Under the pieces are notes generated by a model. It saw only the letters and a list, made by a program, of their open reading frames with translations. It was not told the origin of the DNA and did not search any database. Of a DNA stretch of 64,000 nucleotides, positions 16,701 through 23,979 are shown piece after piece. This DNA comes from Krasilnikovia cinnamomea (lineage in GTDB: Bacteria > Actinomycetota > Actinomycetes > Mycobacteriales > Micromonosporaceae). The DNA lies in contig NZ_SHKY01000001.1 of assembly GCF_004217545.1 (NCBI RefSeq), positions 558,001 to 622,000 of the forward strand. The letters run 5' to 3'. The translations under genes and the position numbers were made by a program. The stretch's first letter is position 1. Each line of letters opens with the position of its first letter.

Positions 16701-16889
16701 AGAACCTGGACGAGACTCCCCGTCGCGGTCTCTGGTGGTTTCGGCAGCACAGACGACGCAGTACGCCAAAGCAGGTGCTGGGACATCCTCGTTGTCGGCC
16801 GCGCCGTCACAGATGCCACGAACCCCGCCGCGGCAGCCCGCCAACTTGCATCACTCGTCACGACGACACCGCAAAGGTCGGTTTCATGA
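13758..16889 (+). CDS. HTH-NACHT-like ATPase-HEAT protein fused to a hexulose-phosphate-synthase/OMPDC-like TIM barrel
   Basis: 1043 residues. Residues 8-45 form an XRE-type HTH (RQARRMSVRRFAAHLG, VNPAAVSNWE). Residues 145-300 form a STAND/NACHT-like P-loop ATPase: Walker A GPPGSGKS (157-164), Walker B LVVVID (225-230) and a sensor-like FLLVMRT. About 600-760 are HEAT-like repeats (GHTDWRVRAALAAGIAEQ, DPDYKVRAAAAEAVGRR, DENWHVRERFLRGIA). Residues 828-1035 are a TIM barrel of the 3-hexulose-6-phosphate-synthase/orotidylate-decarboxylase family: LQIALDVPD, HFIEVGDPLIKS, GADVVLLIG and the phosphate-binding VAVSGGFG and ILVVGRAVT. The catalytic D-x-K-x-x-D is ELMSAD (887-892), so the Lys is lost. 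The likely role is ligand sensing coupled to an ATPase switch, perhaps in defence. Its stop overlaps the GNAT start. Confidence 0.85.
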   Translation: MRTVRQWTGHEAKVLRQARRMSVRRFAAHLGVNPAAVSNWERRGTETRLRYETQEILDTDLAHASNEIRQRFEQALADDLQGERGTGGSFPAGIPVAPSLSRSVSRLGEGSGRRTLSLLETIKPGHDSRLRYVPPNGAVSSAVDFLGSPSRVFVVKGPPGSGKSRLMYHLAEQIDLADFQLISAVDWSEGSMDLAAEILRYASIPGGADPLLTLEHESAALSRPLVVVIDGPAVGKSLQEVCRQLDVILRQVLIAHLRFLLVMRTPPDLELARHPVLAASIMEPDKTDRGSSLRLDRWDLASARVAWESSRASDEPSFDELPTRVRHLARMPLYMHLIKAAGLSESPAHTNAYRLVDFCVRSIVMASGRDAPATMEQLGQLAQQEISETVVGPLTALQRPADRTALVDAPLDAAALPLLRVATGRRPTFDHDVIREYFLATSVAQMIEGRGRSSATVEIINDLAARTMTSADVHGIFEFILQYLDAKAPDLLAAVSQAPTISLTGALPLMLDLTGDGAGFATEDVLRACASRSMSDSGLPLAQALLRIPALASILGEDHPNWILQVLSRFGSPAWPNIVSHVQEHLNAREVQNLLRSAQLDDADEAVFFARYFFASFGEDCDPTGSLQALLGHTDWRVRAALAAGIAEQSTGHHITDVVIDTLVTDPDYKVRAAAAEAVGRRPLGIPHHRMSRLLLDENWHVRERFLRGIASNGTPIDDAVRAILGGEAWQHAPANVCVAAQRLLLLYSETNLADTDARRRALFGLLRETRTGHRTLTEGVQDRLVGEALRSSDWLVSREASALRDTGEPSTDLRASKERFRRLRDHRSLQIALDVPDMAHALMIAEAAASAGVHFIEVGDPLIKSVGTGAIKQIKHEAPQVNVVAELMSADWGRDQVEIAAEAGADVVLLIGPASIASVSAAVEASRRLAVPLVLDVPQGRLDLQWVQTMEGVGIDGFAITTNIDLGIANLHPLDQARTLRTWTRLPVAVSGGFGSTDDAVRQSRCWDILVVGRAVTDATNPAAAARQLASLVTTTPQRSVS

Positions 16890-17368
16890 ACATCGTTCCC
16901 CTCAGCCAGCAGCTCATTCCAGCCGTCGAGCGCCTTATCGAACTCGGATTGCCGTACGTGCGTCTCCGCACCAACTCCGACTACTGGCTCTACGCGACGC
17001 TGTTCTCCACCACGTGCCGTGTCGCCCTGGTGGATGACACGGTGGTCGGCGTCGTCGTAGCCTTCCGCAGCCAAGATGATCCCTCCGAGCTGTACGTCCA
17101 GGACGTCATGACCCATCCTGGTCATCGGCAGCGGGGAATCGCACGCAGCCTGGTCAGTGCGGTTCGCGACCAAGCCATCCACTGGGGATGCAGACGGCTG
17201 TATCTGACCTCCGAGCCGGACAACGCTGCGGCTCACAACGCATGGCTGTCGCTCGGGTTCGTGAACGTCCCAGGCGATCACAAGGAGGGCGATGTCTCGG
17301 TAATTTCGAACTATAAGGGGCCCGGCAAAGATCGGGCAGTCTACGAGCTACTAGTCGGCTCCCGATAG
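16886..17368 (+). CDS. GNAT-family N-acetyltransferase coupled to the HTH-NACHT gene
   Basis: 160 residues. The ATG at 16886 overlaps the TGA of the preceding 1043-residue gene (ATGA), so the two proteins are translated in a coupled way. The GNAT motif A is VQDVMTHPGHRQRGIARSLV (R-x-x-G-x-A), followed by LTSEPDNAAAHNAWLSLGF, the C-terminal AcCoA-contacting part. The other 5' codons are not needed for the fold. As the only other gene of the operon it is a candidate effector or modifier partner. Confidence 0.85.
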   Translation: MNIVPLSQQLIPAVERLIELGLPYVRLRTNSDYWLYATLFSTTCRVALVDDTVVGVVVAFRSQDDPSELYVQDVMTHPGHRQRGIARSLVSAVRDQAIHWGCRRLYLTSEPDNAAAHNAWLSLGFVNVPGDHKEGDVSVISNYKGPGKDRAVYELLVGSR

Positions 17369-17711
17369 CTACGGATCTCATCCGGCTTGGGAACAGTGCC
17401 GAGGAGCCAGCCAGGAGTGCAGGTCCATCGGCATCGCTCATTGGTGGTTCGCGCTGCGGTGGCAAGGCGCACAACACCTTCCGAGCAGCTCACGTGCGGT
17501 CCGCTCAGCGTTGGCCGGGCGTTTCACAGTTCGGTGAACCGGGGCAGGCGCGGGGAGGCTACCGGGGCACGTCACCGCGATCCGCACCCAGGAGCCGGAT
17601 GAGCATTATGCCTGGCTGGCTGCCCACTACCCAGGCCATCGGCACCGGGTGTGGCCCCGGGCGCGGGGGTCTTAAGGCATAGCGGACGTCATCGCGCTCA
17701 TCGATGCCCCT
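17369..17711. other. 343-bp gap between convergent genes; possible gene relic at 17535-17675
   Basis: No intact gene is seen. One plus-strand frame near its end reads GHVTAIRTQEPDEHYAWLAA then HYPGHRHRVWPRARGS before TAA 17673-17675. This looks protein-like but has no start, so it may be a leftover 3' end. Confidence 0.3.
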
Positions 17712-18371
17712 CTAGCTCACGAAGACCGCGAGTAGCCATCCAGCCCAGATCGCCGGCCCCATAGGCGATGTCGCTCGCGTCTCTGTTCGGCCCTTGCAAG
17801 TCAGGACGAGGATCCCCTGCAGCATGAAGGCGATGAGCACGCCGGCGAGGGCGGCTTGCCAGCTCAGCCATGCAAGGTTCAGGTTGACCACCCCGAGCAG
17901 GGCTACGTCCCCGAGCCCGAGCTGGCCGGAGAAGGCCAGGGCCATCGTTAGCATGGCAAGCGCTGTGAGGGTGCCGGCCACGAGCGCTCGGAGAAGGGCG
18001 CCGGCGGTTCCAAGCGCTGCGGCATCCACGGCGAAGCAGATTAGGCTTACGGCCCCGGCGGTCCCCGTCAGGGCGTACGGGAGGCGACGACGGCGCACGT
18101 CGATGATGGCTAGGCCGACGCCGATAACGGCAAGGGCCCAGAACGCGGGCAGCGCTGGGGACCATGGAAGCCGACGGGCGACGAGCCCGGCCGCTACCCC
18201 GGCCAAGAGCGAGACGAGTACGACGGCCGTCGGGCGTGCGGGCGCACCGCGCCACCACCCACCTGGTAGGCGGAGGCTGCCGTGCGCTGGCGCCGAGTAC
18301 GCGATGGCCGCGATCGGGATGCCGCCGATCGCGCCCGCAACGGCGAATCCGCTCGCGGGGAGGACGTTCAC
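17712..18371 (-). CDS. A24-type prepilin peptidase (Flp/Tad leader peptidase)
   Basis: 219 residues with about seven membrane segments. The two aspartate motifs of A24 peptidases are present: IDVRRRRLPYALT (first Asp) and GLGDVALLG (the GxGD motif). The protein lacks the long N-terminal methylase domain of classical PilD, as is usual in actinobacterial Tad systems. It starts at GTG 18371, three bases after the stop of a winged-helix regulator. It lies 1.1 kb from a Tad locus on the other strand, so it probably cleaves the pilin and pseudopilins encoded there. Confidence 0.85.
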   Translation of the reverse strand: MNVLPASGFAVAGAIGGIPIAAIAYSAPAHGSLRLPGGWWRGAPARPTAVVLVSLLAGVAAGLVARRLPWSPALPAFWALAVIGVGLAIIDVRRRRLPYALTGTAGAVSLICFAVDAAALGTAGALLRALVAGTLTALAMLTMALAFSGQLGLGDVALLGVVNLNLAWLSWQAALAGVLIAFMLQGILVLTCKGRTETRATSPMGPAIWAGWLLAVFVS

Positions 18372-18374
18372 GGC

Positions 18375-18701
18375 CTACTGACCATTATGGTTGTCGTCGT
18401 CGGGCCAGTGCTCTCGTGCCCAGCGTTCGAGTTCGGCCAACAGATCGACCAACTCGGTGCCCGCGGCGGTGAGGCGGTAATCGGCGGTGTGGCTGTCCTG
18501 GCGATGCTCCACTAGGCCCTCTGACTGCAGGTAGGTAAGCGTGCGGGTCAGGGTGCGAGCGTGGACGGCGTCTGGGCTGGCCCGCGATACGGTGTGGTGG
18601 AGTTTGGAGTACCGGAGGGGACCGTCTCGAAGAGCGGTCAGGATGGCACGGTTCAGCTTTCTCCGAGCGATGTTGAAGACGGGTTCGAGATCGTTCGTCA
18701 G
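18375..18701 (-). CDS. HxlR/MarR-like winged-helix regulator, probable CTG start
   Basis: 108 residues. The frame has an in-frame TGA two codons before CTG 18701 and no ATG, GTG or TTG near the N-terminus, but GGAGG sits 9 bases before that CTG. The protein is convincing: LNRAILTALRDGPLRYSKLH, then ARTLTRTLTYLQSEGLVEHR, then TADYRLTAAGTELVDLLAEL is a complete HxlR-type winged helix with the wing in the usual place. It ends three bases before the prepilin-peptidase GTG, so the two are cotranscribed. Automated callers that refuse CTG would miss or shorten it. Confidence 0.6.
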   Translation of the reverse strand: MTNDLEPVFNIARRKLNRAILTALRDGPLRYSKLHHTVSRASPDAVHARTLTRTLTYLQSEGLVEHRQDSHTADYRLTAAGTELVDLLAELERWAREHWPDDDNHNGQ

Positions 18702-18827
18702 CGCGACTCACCTCCCCCGACACGAGCGCGCAAGCGAAGGATCATTGTATCGAGTCGGACAAATGTTCGGCCAGTCGTTTGATCGCTGAAACCTGAAGTC
18801 GGCAAGGGGAACAGCGCTAGCCGAACC

Positions 18828-19199
18828 TTATTCGCTGCAATTGCGGGGAATGAGGAGGTTTGCGACTATCGCGCCGAGTCTCGGCCTCCGGTGACGACGT
18901 GGACGGCTGGCGGCCCACTCTTGAAGGCGTAGTAGGTGGCCGGCTACCGCTTCACCCTTGGCCGTCAGGCAGAAGTGGGTCTGCTCGCCCGGTTCGATGT
19001 CCAGGGTGCCGCTGCGGTGGCTTATCACGAGTCCCTCGGTGACCAGCGCCCGCAGCAGGGTGAGCGGCTGTCGCGCCTCGGCCGCGATCTGGGCGAACGT
19101 GGCTATGCCGTTCCGCGACTGTATGGCGTGGAGTACCTCGTAGGCCCCGGGCCGTGCGAGCAGCGTGAGCGCTTGGTCGGTGCGGCTGCGGTCGGTCAT
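18828..19199 (-). CDS. Winged-helix transcriptional regulator
   Basis: 123 residues from ATG 19199, with an AAGGAGG ribosome site 9 bases upstream; an upstream GTG 19229 is less likely. RPGAYEVLHAIQSRNGIATF followed by AQIAAEARQPLTLLRALVTE and GLVISHRSGTLDIEPGEQTH is an HxlR/ArsR-like winged helix. It is divergent from the Tad operon, and the region between holds several GTAC palindromes. It is therefore the best candidate for the protein that binds them and controls pilus expression (inference). Confidence 0.75.
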   Translation of the reverse strand: MTDRSRTDQALTLLARPGAYEVLHAIQSRNGIATFAQIAAEARQPLTLLRALVTEGLVISHRSGTLDIEPGEQTHFCLTAKGEAVAGHLLRLQEWAASRPRRHRRPRLGAIVANLLIPRNCSE

Positions 19200-19313
19200 C
19201 GCGGGACACCTCCTTGCCGCCACACACATTTCGCGGAGTGTAGCCCTGAATCGGAGACGGCAGATCTGTCAGGTAGGCGACAGTCCACGTTGACTTTGTG
19301 ACGGTTCGGTCAG

Positions 19314-19420
19314 AGGTACGTACCTGGAGATGCGTACCTGAAGGTACGTGAGTTCAACCCCTTGAAGGTGCGTACGTGCCGGTACGCACGTTGCGGTCCC
19401 TATGGGGTGACGGTGTACAC
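19314..19420. promoter_or_regulatory. Array of four GTAC-centred palindromes upstream of the Tad operon
   Basis: Site 1 is the perfect 12-bp palindrome AGGTACGTACCT (19314-19325). Site 2 is CGTACCT-GA-AGGTACG (19333-19348). Site 3 is GTGCGTAC-6-GTACGCAC (19368-19389). Site 4 is GTGTACAC (19413-19420). Sites 2 and 3 both space their GTAC cores 10 bp apart, one helical turn. They lie between the divergent winged-helix regulator and the lipoprotein gene, and a TTGACT hexamer lies at 19290-19295. This looks like a multi-site operator. Confidence 0.65.
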
Positions 19421-19521
19421 ACGATTCGTGACCTTGATTGGCCGGCCCTCTGTAGCCAGTGTCAGGGTCGAAGAGCGGCTTCCCGAAAGGGAGCCGTCCA
19501 CGAGTTGGGGAGGTACTGCCG

Positions 19522-20067
19522 GTGTTCACCCGTCCGGTTCTGGTTGGTCTCGTCGCGGCGTCCGTCCTGCTCGGCGCGGGTTGTAGCTCCGGCAAGCCGA
19601 AGGGCGCGCCGGTCCCGCAGCCACCCTCGACGTCGTCGACGCCGAGCCTCGAACCCGGCGCCACCGCCGAGCGCGATGCGCTGATCGCCTACCGGGGAAT
19701 GTGGAGCGCGTTCGTGGAGGCAGCGAAGACGTCCGATCCGGAGGCTCCGGACTTGGGCAAGTACGCCTCGGATCAGGCGCTGAGGCTGATCGCCAGCGGG
19801 CTCTACACCGACCGCGATCAAGGGAAGGTGACGAAGGGCAACCTCATCCTAAGTCCCAAGGTGACCGGGGTTAAACCTGCCCAAGCGCCGACGGAGGTAA
19901 CCGTTCTGGACTGTGTCGATTCCACGAAGTGGCTGGAGTACAAGGTGTCCGGAGAGCCGTGGGACGACAAGCCGGGCGGCAAGCACCGGACCACCGCGAC
20001 GGTGAAGAACTCGGATGGCACGTGGAAGGTCAGCTCATTCATCTTGGAGGAGTCAGGGACATGCTAG
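19522..20067 (+). CDS. Lipoprotein, first gene of the Tad/Flp operon
   Basis: 181 residues from GTG 19522 (GGGGAGG 8 bases upstream). The signal peptide VLVGLVAASVLLGAGCSSGK has the lipobox L-G-A-G-C. A Pro/Ser linker follows, then a soluble domain (ERDALIAYRGMWSAFVEAAK, then KVSSFILEESGTC) resembling the NTF2-like or periplasmic lipoproteins found at the head of actinobacterial Tad loci; I do not assign a family. The stop overlaps the start of the next gene. Confidence 0.75.
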   Translation: MFTRPVLVGLVAASVLLGAGCSSGKPKGAPVPQPPSTSSTPSLEPGATAERDALIAYRGMWSAFVEAAKTSDPEAPDLGKYASDQALRLIASGLYTDRDQGKVTKGNLILSPKVTGVKPAQAPTEVTVLDCVDSTKWLEYKVSGEPWDDKPGGKHRTTATVKNSDGTWKVSSFILEESGTC

Positions 20068-20987
20068 GTCGGCGGCCCGTAGTGTTGCTGGTGATCCTCG
20101 CCGGTCTGCTCGCCAGCGCGCTGGTATCAGCACCGGCCTGGGCCGGTGACGGCGCCGGCAAGGTGCAGTGCACCAAGGGCGATCCTCGACCGGCCTGCAA
20201 CATCAGCGCTGGGACGCCGCAACGACCCGGTAGCGGTGGCGGTAACGACGGCGGCCAAGGCGGTCAGGGTGGTGACGGCAAGTGCCGTGATCCGCAGGGT
20301 AAGGAGATTCCGTGCCAGCGGGATGGGGGTTGGGCTGGCGCGGATGGCTGCTATTACAAGGCTGCTGACCTGTCGCCGACCATGATTGAGAACCTCGGCG
20401 GTCAGCCCGCCGGGGAGGGCGGCTGGTACCAGAAGGTCTGCTACGGGCCGGACGGGCAGGCGACAACGGGGTTCGGTGGGCCGGTGTGGATCGCGGGTGC
20501 GCCGCCTGCGGTGTCGCCGGAGATCCTGGCGCGGCAGGCGCGGGCCAAGCTGCGGCTGCCCGAGGTGACGATTCGGATGAACCCGCCGGGTGACCAGCTG
20601 GTGAATCTGCCGGTCTGGCTGGCCCTGGATAAGGCGTCGTGGAAGACGCAGTCGGCCACGGCCTCAGTCCCCGGGGTGAGCGTGACCGCAACGGCGCGAC
20701 CGGTGTCGGTGGCCTGGTCGATGGGCGACGGCTCCACTCGCACCTGTGATGGGCCGGGCACGGCGTGGACGCCGGGCACGGATCCGAAGGCGGCGTCTCC
20801 GGACTGCGGCTACGTCTACCGGCGCTCGTCGGCGGGCGCTGCGGGCGGCTCCTACACGGTGTCGGTGACGGTGACGTGGGAGGTGACCTGGGCCGGGGCG
20901 GGGCGGTCCGGCACGGTGCCGGGGTTGACAACGACCGGTCGGGTGCCGACCCGAGTGCAGGAGTCCCAGGCGGTCATCAGCCGCTAA
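20061..20987 (+). CDS. Secreted ATP/GTP-independent surface protein of the Tad locus (unknown family)
   Basis: 308 residues from ATG 20061, with GGAGGAG upstream. A signal peptide (VVLLVILAGLLASALVSAPA, then WAGDG) is followed by a Gly-rich, Cys-containing region (CTKGDPRPAC, KCRDPQGKEIPCQ, WAGADGCYY) and a beta-rich domain with TRTCDGPGTAW and SPDCGYVY. Paired cysteines suggest disulfides outside the cell. Such proteins are common near actinobacterial Tad clusters, but their role is not established. Confidence 0.7.
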   Translation: MLGRRPVVLLVILAGLLASALVSAPAWAGDGAGKVQCTKGDPRPACNISAGTPQRPGSGGGNDGGQGGQGGDGKCRDPQGKEIPCQRDGGWAGADGCYYKAADLSPTMIENLGGQPAGEGGWYQKVCYGPDGQATTGFGGPVWIAGAPPAVSPEILARQARAKLRLPEVTIRMNPPGDQLVNLPVWLALDKASWKTQSATASVPGVSVTATARPVSVAWSMGDGSTRTCDGPGTAWTPGTDPKAASPDCGYVYRRSSAGAAGGSYTVSVTVTWEVTWAGAGRSGTVPGLTTTGRVPTRVQESQAVISR

Positions 20988-21039
20988 ACAGCAAGGCAAA
21001 TCGATAGGTAGAAGCGCCAAGTCGGGGAGGACGTTGGTC

Positions 21040-21750
21040 ATGGCGCTAGGTTCCGTGCGCCCAAAATCAGGGCTGGAAGATCGCCCCACGGTCACCGCGC
21101 CGCGTGCGGGGCGGGGACCGTGGCGGGCGGCCCGTCGTCGCCGCCGTCTGCCGTTCGTGGCGTTGGGCGGCCTGCTCGTCATCGTGTGTGTGCTGGGCTA
21201 CGCCTGGGGTGCGGTACGCCTCGGTGACCGCCTCCCGGTAATCGCTGTGGCGCGTCCCGTCGCGGCCGGGCAGGCGTTCACCGCCGCCGACCTGCGGCAG
21301 GTCTCGGCGGCGCAGGACCCCGGGCTGCAGCTGATCCCCGCCGAGCAGGCGCAGCAGGTGATCGGACGGACGGCCGTGGTGCCGCTGGTGCCCGGGACGC
21401 TGCTCACGCCGTCGCTGGTGGGCGAGGCGGCGTTCCCGCCCGCCGGGAAGGTCGCCGCGTCCCTCGCGCTGAAGCCGGGCCAGTACCCGCAGGGCCTCGC
21501 CACCGGCGCGCGGGTGGCGGTGTACGTCTCGGCGACCGGGACGGGCGACGACGGGCAGGCCCCGGCGAACACCAAGGCGGCCGGGTCTCCGGTGCAGCTG
21601 CAGGCGGTAGTGCTCGGGGTGGACCTCGCCGGGGACGGTCAGGGCGCCACCGTGATCACGCTGCTATTGGACGCCTCCGACGGGCCGCGCCTCGCCGCCG
21701 CGCCGGCGGGCGGAGTGGTGCTGATGCAGACCGCGCCGGGAGGTAACTGA
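21040..21750 (+). CDS. SAF-domain membrane protein (CpaB/RcpC-like)
   Basis: 236 residues from ATG 21040 (GGGGAGG 9 bases upstream). A basic N-terminus and one membrane helix (LPFVALGGLLVIVCVLGYAW) precede an SAF domain: VIAVARPVAAGQAFTAADLR, then IGRTAVVPLVPGTLLTPSLV. CpaB/RcpC proteins of Tad systems have this layout and stabilise the pilus secretin or channel in Gram-negatives; in Gram-positives the exact role is unclear. It lies directly upstream of a CpaE-like gene, one base apart. Confidence 0.75.
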   Translation: MALGSVRPKSGLEDRPTVTAPRAGRGPWRAARRRRRLPFVALGGLLVIVCVLGYAWGAVRLGDRLPVIAVARPVAAGQAFTAADLRQVSAAQDPGLQLIPAEQAQQVIGRTAVVPLVPGTLLTPSLVGEAAFPPAGKVAASLALKPGQYPQGLATGARVAVYVSATGTGDDGQAPANTKAAGSPVQLQAVVLGVDLAGDGQGATVITLLLDASDGPRLAAAPAGGVVLMQTAPGGN

Positions 21751-21751
21751 C

Positions 21752-22561
21752 ATGCCCCTCATCGCTGTGGCGTATGTGAAGGGCCGTCCGGGTGCGACGA
21801 CCACCGCGTTCGGGTTGGCCGCCGCCGCCCACAAGGAGGCGCGGCCGGTGGTGGTGGAGGCCGATTCGGCGGGCGGGGATCTGATGCGCCGCCTCGGCCT
21901 GGCCGCTACGCCAAGCGTGGTGGACCTGGCCGCCGCCGCCCGGGGCGCCACCCGGGCCGAGGACGCGCTAACCGCCGGGATACAGGAGACCGTCATCCGG
22001 GAGGCGGCGGTGCCGGTGGTGGTGGCCCCGGCGGGCGGGGCACAGACCCGCGCCGCGCTCCCGGAGCTGACCGGCGCCGGACGGGCGGTGCTGACCACGC
22101 CTTCGCGGCTCGTGATCGCTGATTGCGGGCGGCTGACTCCCGGCTCTGCGGCGTGGCCGCTGCTGCGCCTGGCCGACGTGGTCCTCGTGCTGGCCCGCGC
22201 CCGCACCGACGACCTCGCCCACGTGCGCGAGGCACTGGCGGACCTCGTCGACGTTGGCGCGGGCCGCCTGGTGGTGCTCCTCGCCGCCGGTGGCGTGTAC
22301 CCGGCCGCCGAGGTCGCCGACGTGCTCACCCGGCACGTGGTGGAGGAACTCGCCCGCGACCCGGGCGCGGTCAGCGTCCTCGGTCCGCTGCCGACCGACC
22401 GCAAGGCCGCTGCGGTGCTCGGCGGGGAACTGCTCGCGGGGCGGCGGTGGCGGCGGCTGCCGCTGATGCGCGCCTACACGGGTCTGCTCGACAGCCTCGC
22501 ACCGCACCTGCCCGGCACCGCATCGACCCCGACGGACTTTCGTGAGGAGGCTTCCCAATGA
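21752..22561 (+). CDS. CpaE/TadZ-like ParA-family protein with a degenerate P-loop
   Basis: 269 residues. The MinD/ParA fold is visible: VAYVKGRPGATTTAFGLAAA near the N-terminus, VVVEADSAGGDLMRRLGL, RLVIADCGRL (Walker B region) and VVLVLARARTDD. In the deviant Walker A (KGGxGKTT), the signature Lys is kept (K10) but the P-loop Lys is Ala (GAT), so ATP hydrolysis may be lost. TadZ/CpaE proteins localise the pilus machine. Its stop overlaps the start of the TadA gene (ATGA). Confidence 0.8.
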   Translation: MPLIAVAYVKGRPGATTTAFGLAAAAHKEARPVVVEADSAGGDLMRRLGLAATPSVVDLAAAARGATRAEDALTAGIQETVIREAAVPVVVAPAGGAQTRAALPELTGAGRAVLTTPSRLVIADCGRLTPGSAAWPLLRLADVVLVLARARTDDLAHVREALADLVDVGAGRLVVLLAAGGVYPAAEVADVLTRHVVEELARDPGAVSVLGPLPTDRKAAAVLGGELLAGRRWRRLPLMRAYTGLLDSLAPHLPGTASTPTDFREEASQ

Positions 22562-23979
22562 GTCACCCGTTCGAACCCCGGGCGCTGGGCCGCCACCGTG
22601 ACGGGTTCCCGCCCGAGCTGCCCGCCGACGCCACCGAGATTCCGGTGGTGCGGCGCATCCGCCGGGAGGTGGCCGAACGGCTGACCCGGGCCACCCGGAC
22701 ACACGAGAGCGCCACAGGCCGGGTGATGACGGCCGCCGAACAGCAGGCGACCACCCGGGATCTGATCACCGCCGCGCTGGACGCCTACGCGGCCGAGGAG
22801 ATGAACGCCGGCCGTCCGCCGCTACGCCCGGACGCGGAGTCACGGGTGGGCCGGGCGGCCGCGGACATGCTGCTCGGCGCCGGTGGGCTGCAGCCGCTGC
22901 TCAACGACGAGCGGGTGGAGGACATCCACGCCAACGGCGCCGATGAGGTCTTCGTCCGCTACACCGACGGCACCCGGGTACAGGTCGCCCCAATCGCCGA
23001 CACCGACGCGGAGATGGTGGAACTGATCCGCCGCCTCGCCGCCGACGCCGGCCGCGCCGAGACCGGCGGCGAGGGCGCCGAGGAACGCCGCTGGGACCGG
23101 GCCGCGCCGATCCTGAAACTCCAGATGCCGGACGGGTCCCGCCTGCACGCCATCATGTCGGTCACCCCGCGCCCGGCGTTGTCGATCCGCCGCCACCACT
23201 ACCTCAAGGTCACCCTCCCCGACCTGGAACAGCTTGGCACCCTCAACCCCGTCCTGCGCGAGGTGTTCGCCGCCGCGGTGCACGCTCGGTTGAACACACT
23301 CGTCGCCGGGCGCACCGGCGCGGGCAAAACCACTCTCCTGCGTGCGCTGGCCGCGCAGATCCCGGCGCATGAGCGGATCGTGACCATCGAGGACACCTAC
23401 GAACTCGCCCTCAACGCCGATCGGGTCCTGCATCCGGACGTGGTGCCGATGCAGTCCCGGGAGGCCAACGTCGAAGGCGAGGGCGCCATCGACATGTCGG
23501 AGCTATTCCGCAGTGGTTTGCGGATGTCACCGGACCGGGTGATCGTCGGCGAGATCCGGGGCCACGAGGTCATCCCGATGCTCAACGCCATGAGCCAGGG
23601 CAACGACGGCTCGTTGGGCACCATCCACGCCTCCTCCAGCGCCGGGGTGTTCAAGAAGCTGGCCCTTTACGCAGCGCAGGCCCCGGAGCGCCTCGAGCCG
23701 GCCACGACGAACCTGCTGGTCTCCGAGTCGGTGCACCTGGTGGTCCACCTCGGCCTCACCGCCGACAACCGCCGCGTGGTCACCTCCGTCCGCGAGGTCG
23801 TGGACGCCGACGGCCTGTCGGTGGCCTCAAACGAGATCTTCCGGCCCGGCCCGGACGGACGGGCGGTCCCGGCGGCCCCGCCGTCGACCGCCCTGCTGAG
23901 CCTCCTCGCCGGTGCTGGGTTTGACCGGCGGCTGCTGGACGAGGCCCGCACCGCCCCGGGCGGGGGGTGGGCGTCGTGA
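22558..23979 (+). CDS. tadA: TadA/CpaF secretion ATPase
   Basis: 473 residues, normal length for the family. After a helical N-domain come AGGLQPLLNDERVEDIHANG, the arginine-rich MPDGSRLHAIMSVTPRPALS, Walker A GRTGAGKTTLLRAL, an Asp box (IVTIEDTYEL), Walker B-like RVIVGEIRGHEV with NAMSQGNDGSLGTIHA. All are diagnostic of the VirB11/TadA type of secretion ATPase. It powers assembly of the Flp pilus at the cytoplasmic face. The TadB gene overlaps its end (GTGA). Confidence 0.93.
   Translation: MSHPFEPRALGRHRDGFPPELPADATEIPVVRRIRREVAERLTRATRTHESATGRVMTAAEQQATTRDLITAALDAYAAEEMNAGRPPLRPDAESRVGRAAADMLLGAGGLQPLLNDERVEDIHANGADEVFVRYTDGTRVQVAPIADTDAEMVELIRRLAADAGRAETGGEGAEERRWDRAAPILKLQMPDGSRLHAIMSVTPRPALSIRRHHYLKVTLPDLEQLGTLNPVLREVFAAAVHARLNTLVAGRTGAGKTTLLRALAAQIPAHERIVTIEDTYELALNADRVLHPDVVPMQSREANVEGEGAIDMSELFRSGLRMSPDRVIVGEIRGHEVIPMLNAMSQGNDGSLGTIHASSSAGVFKKLALYAAQAPERLEPATTNLLVSESVHLVVHLGLTADNRRVVTSVREVVDADGLSVASNEIFRPGPDGRAVPAAPPSTALLSLLAGAGFDRRLLDEARTAPGGGWAS

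Noticed and set aside
15840..16844. A 334-codon open frame opposite the HTH-NACHT gene
   Set aside because: Antisense shadow; the plus strand has continuous HEAT and TIM-barrel motifs here.
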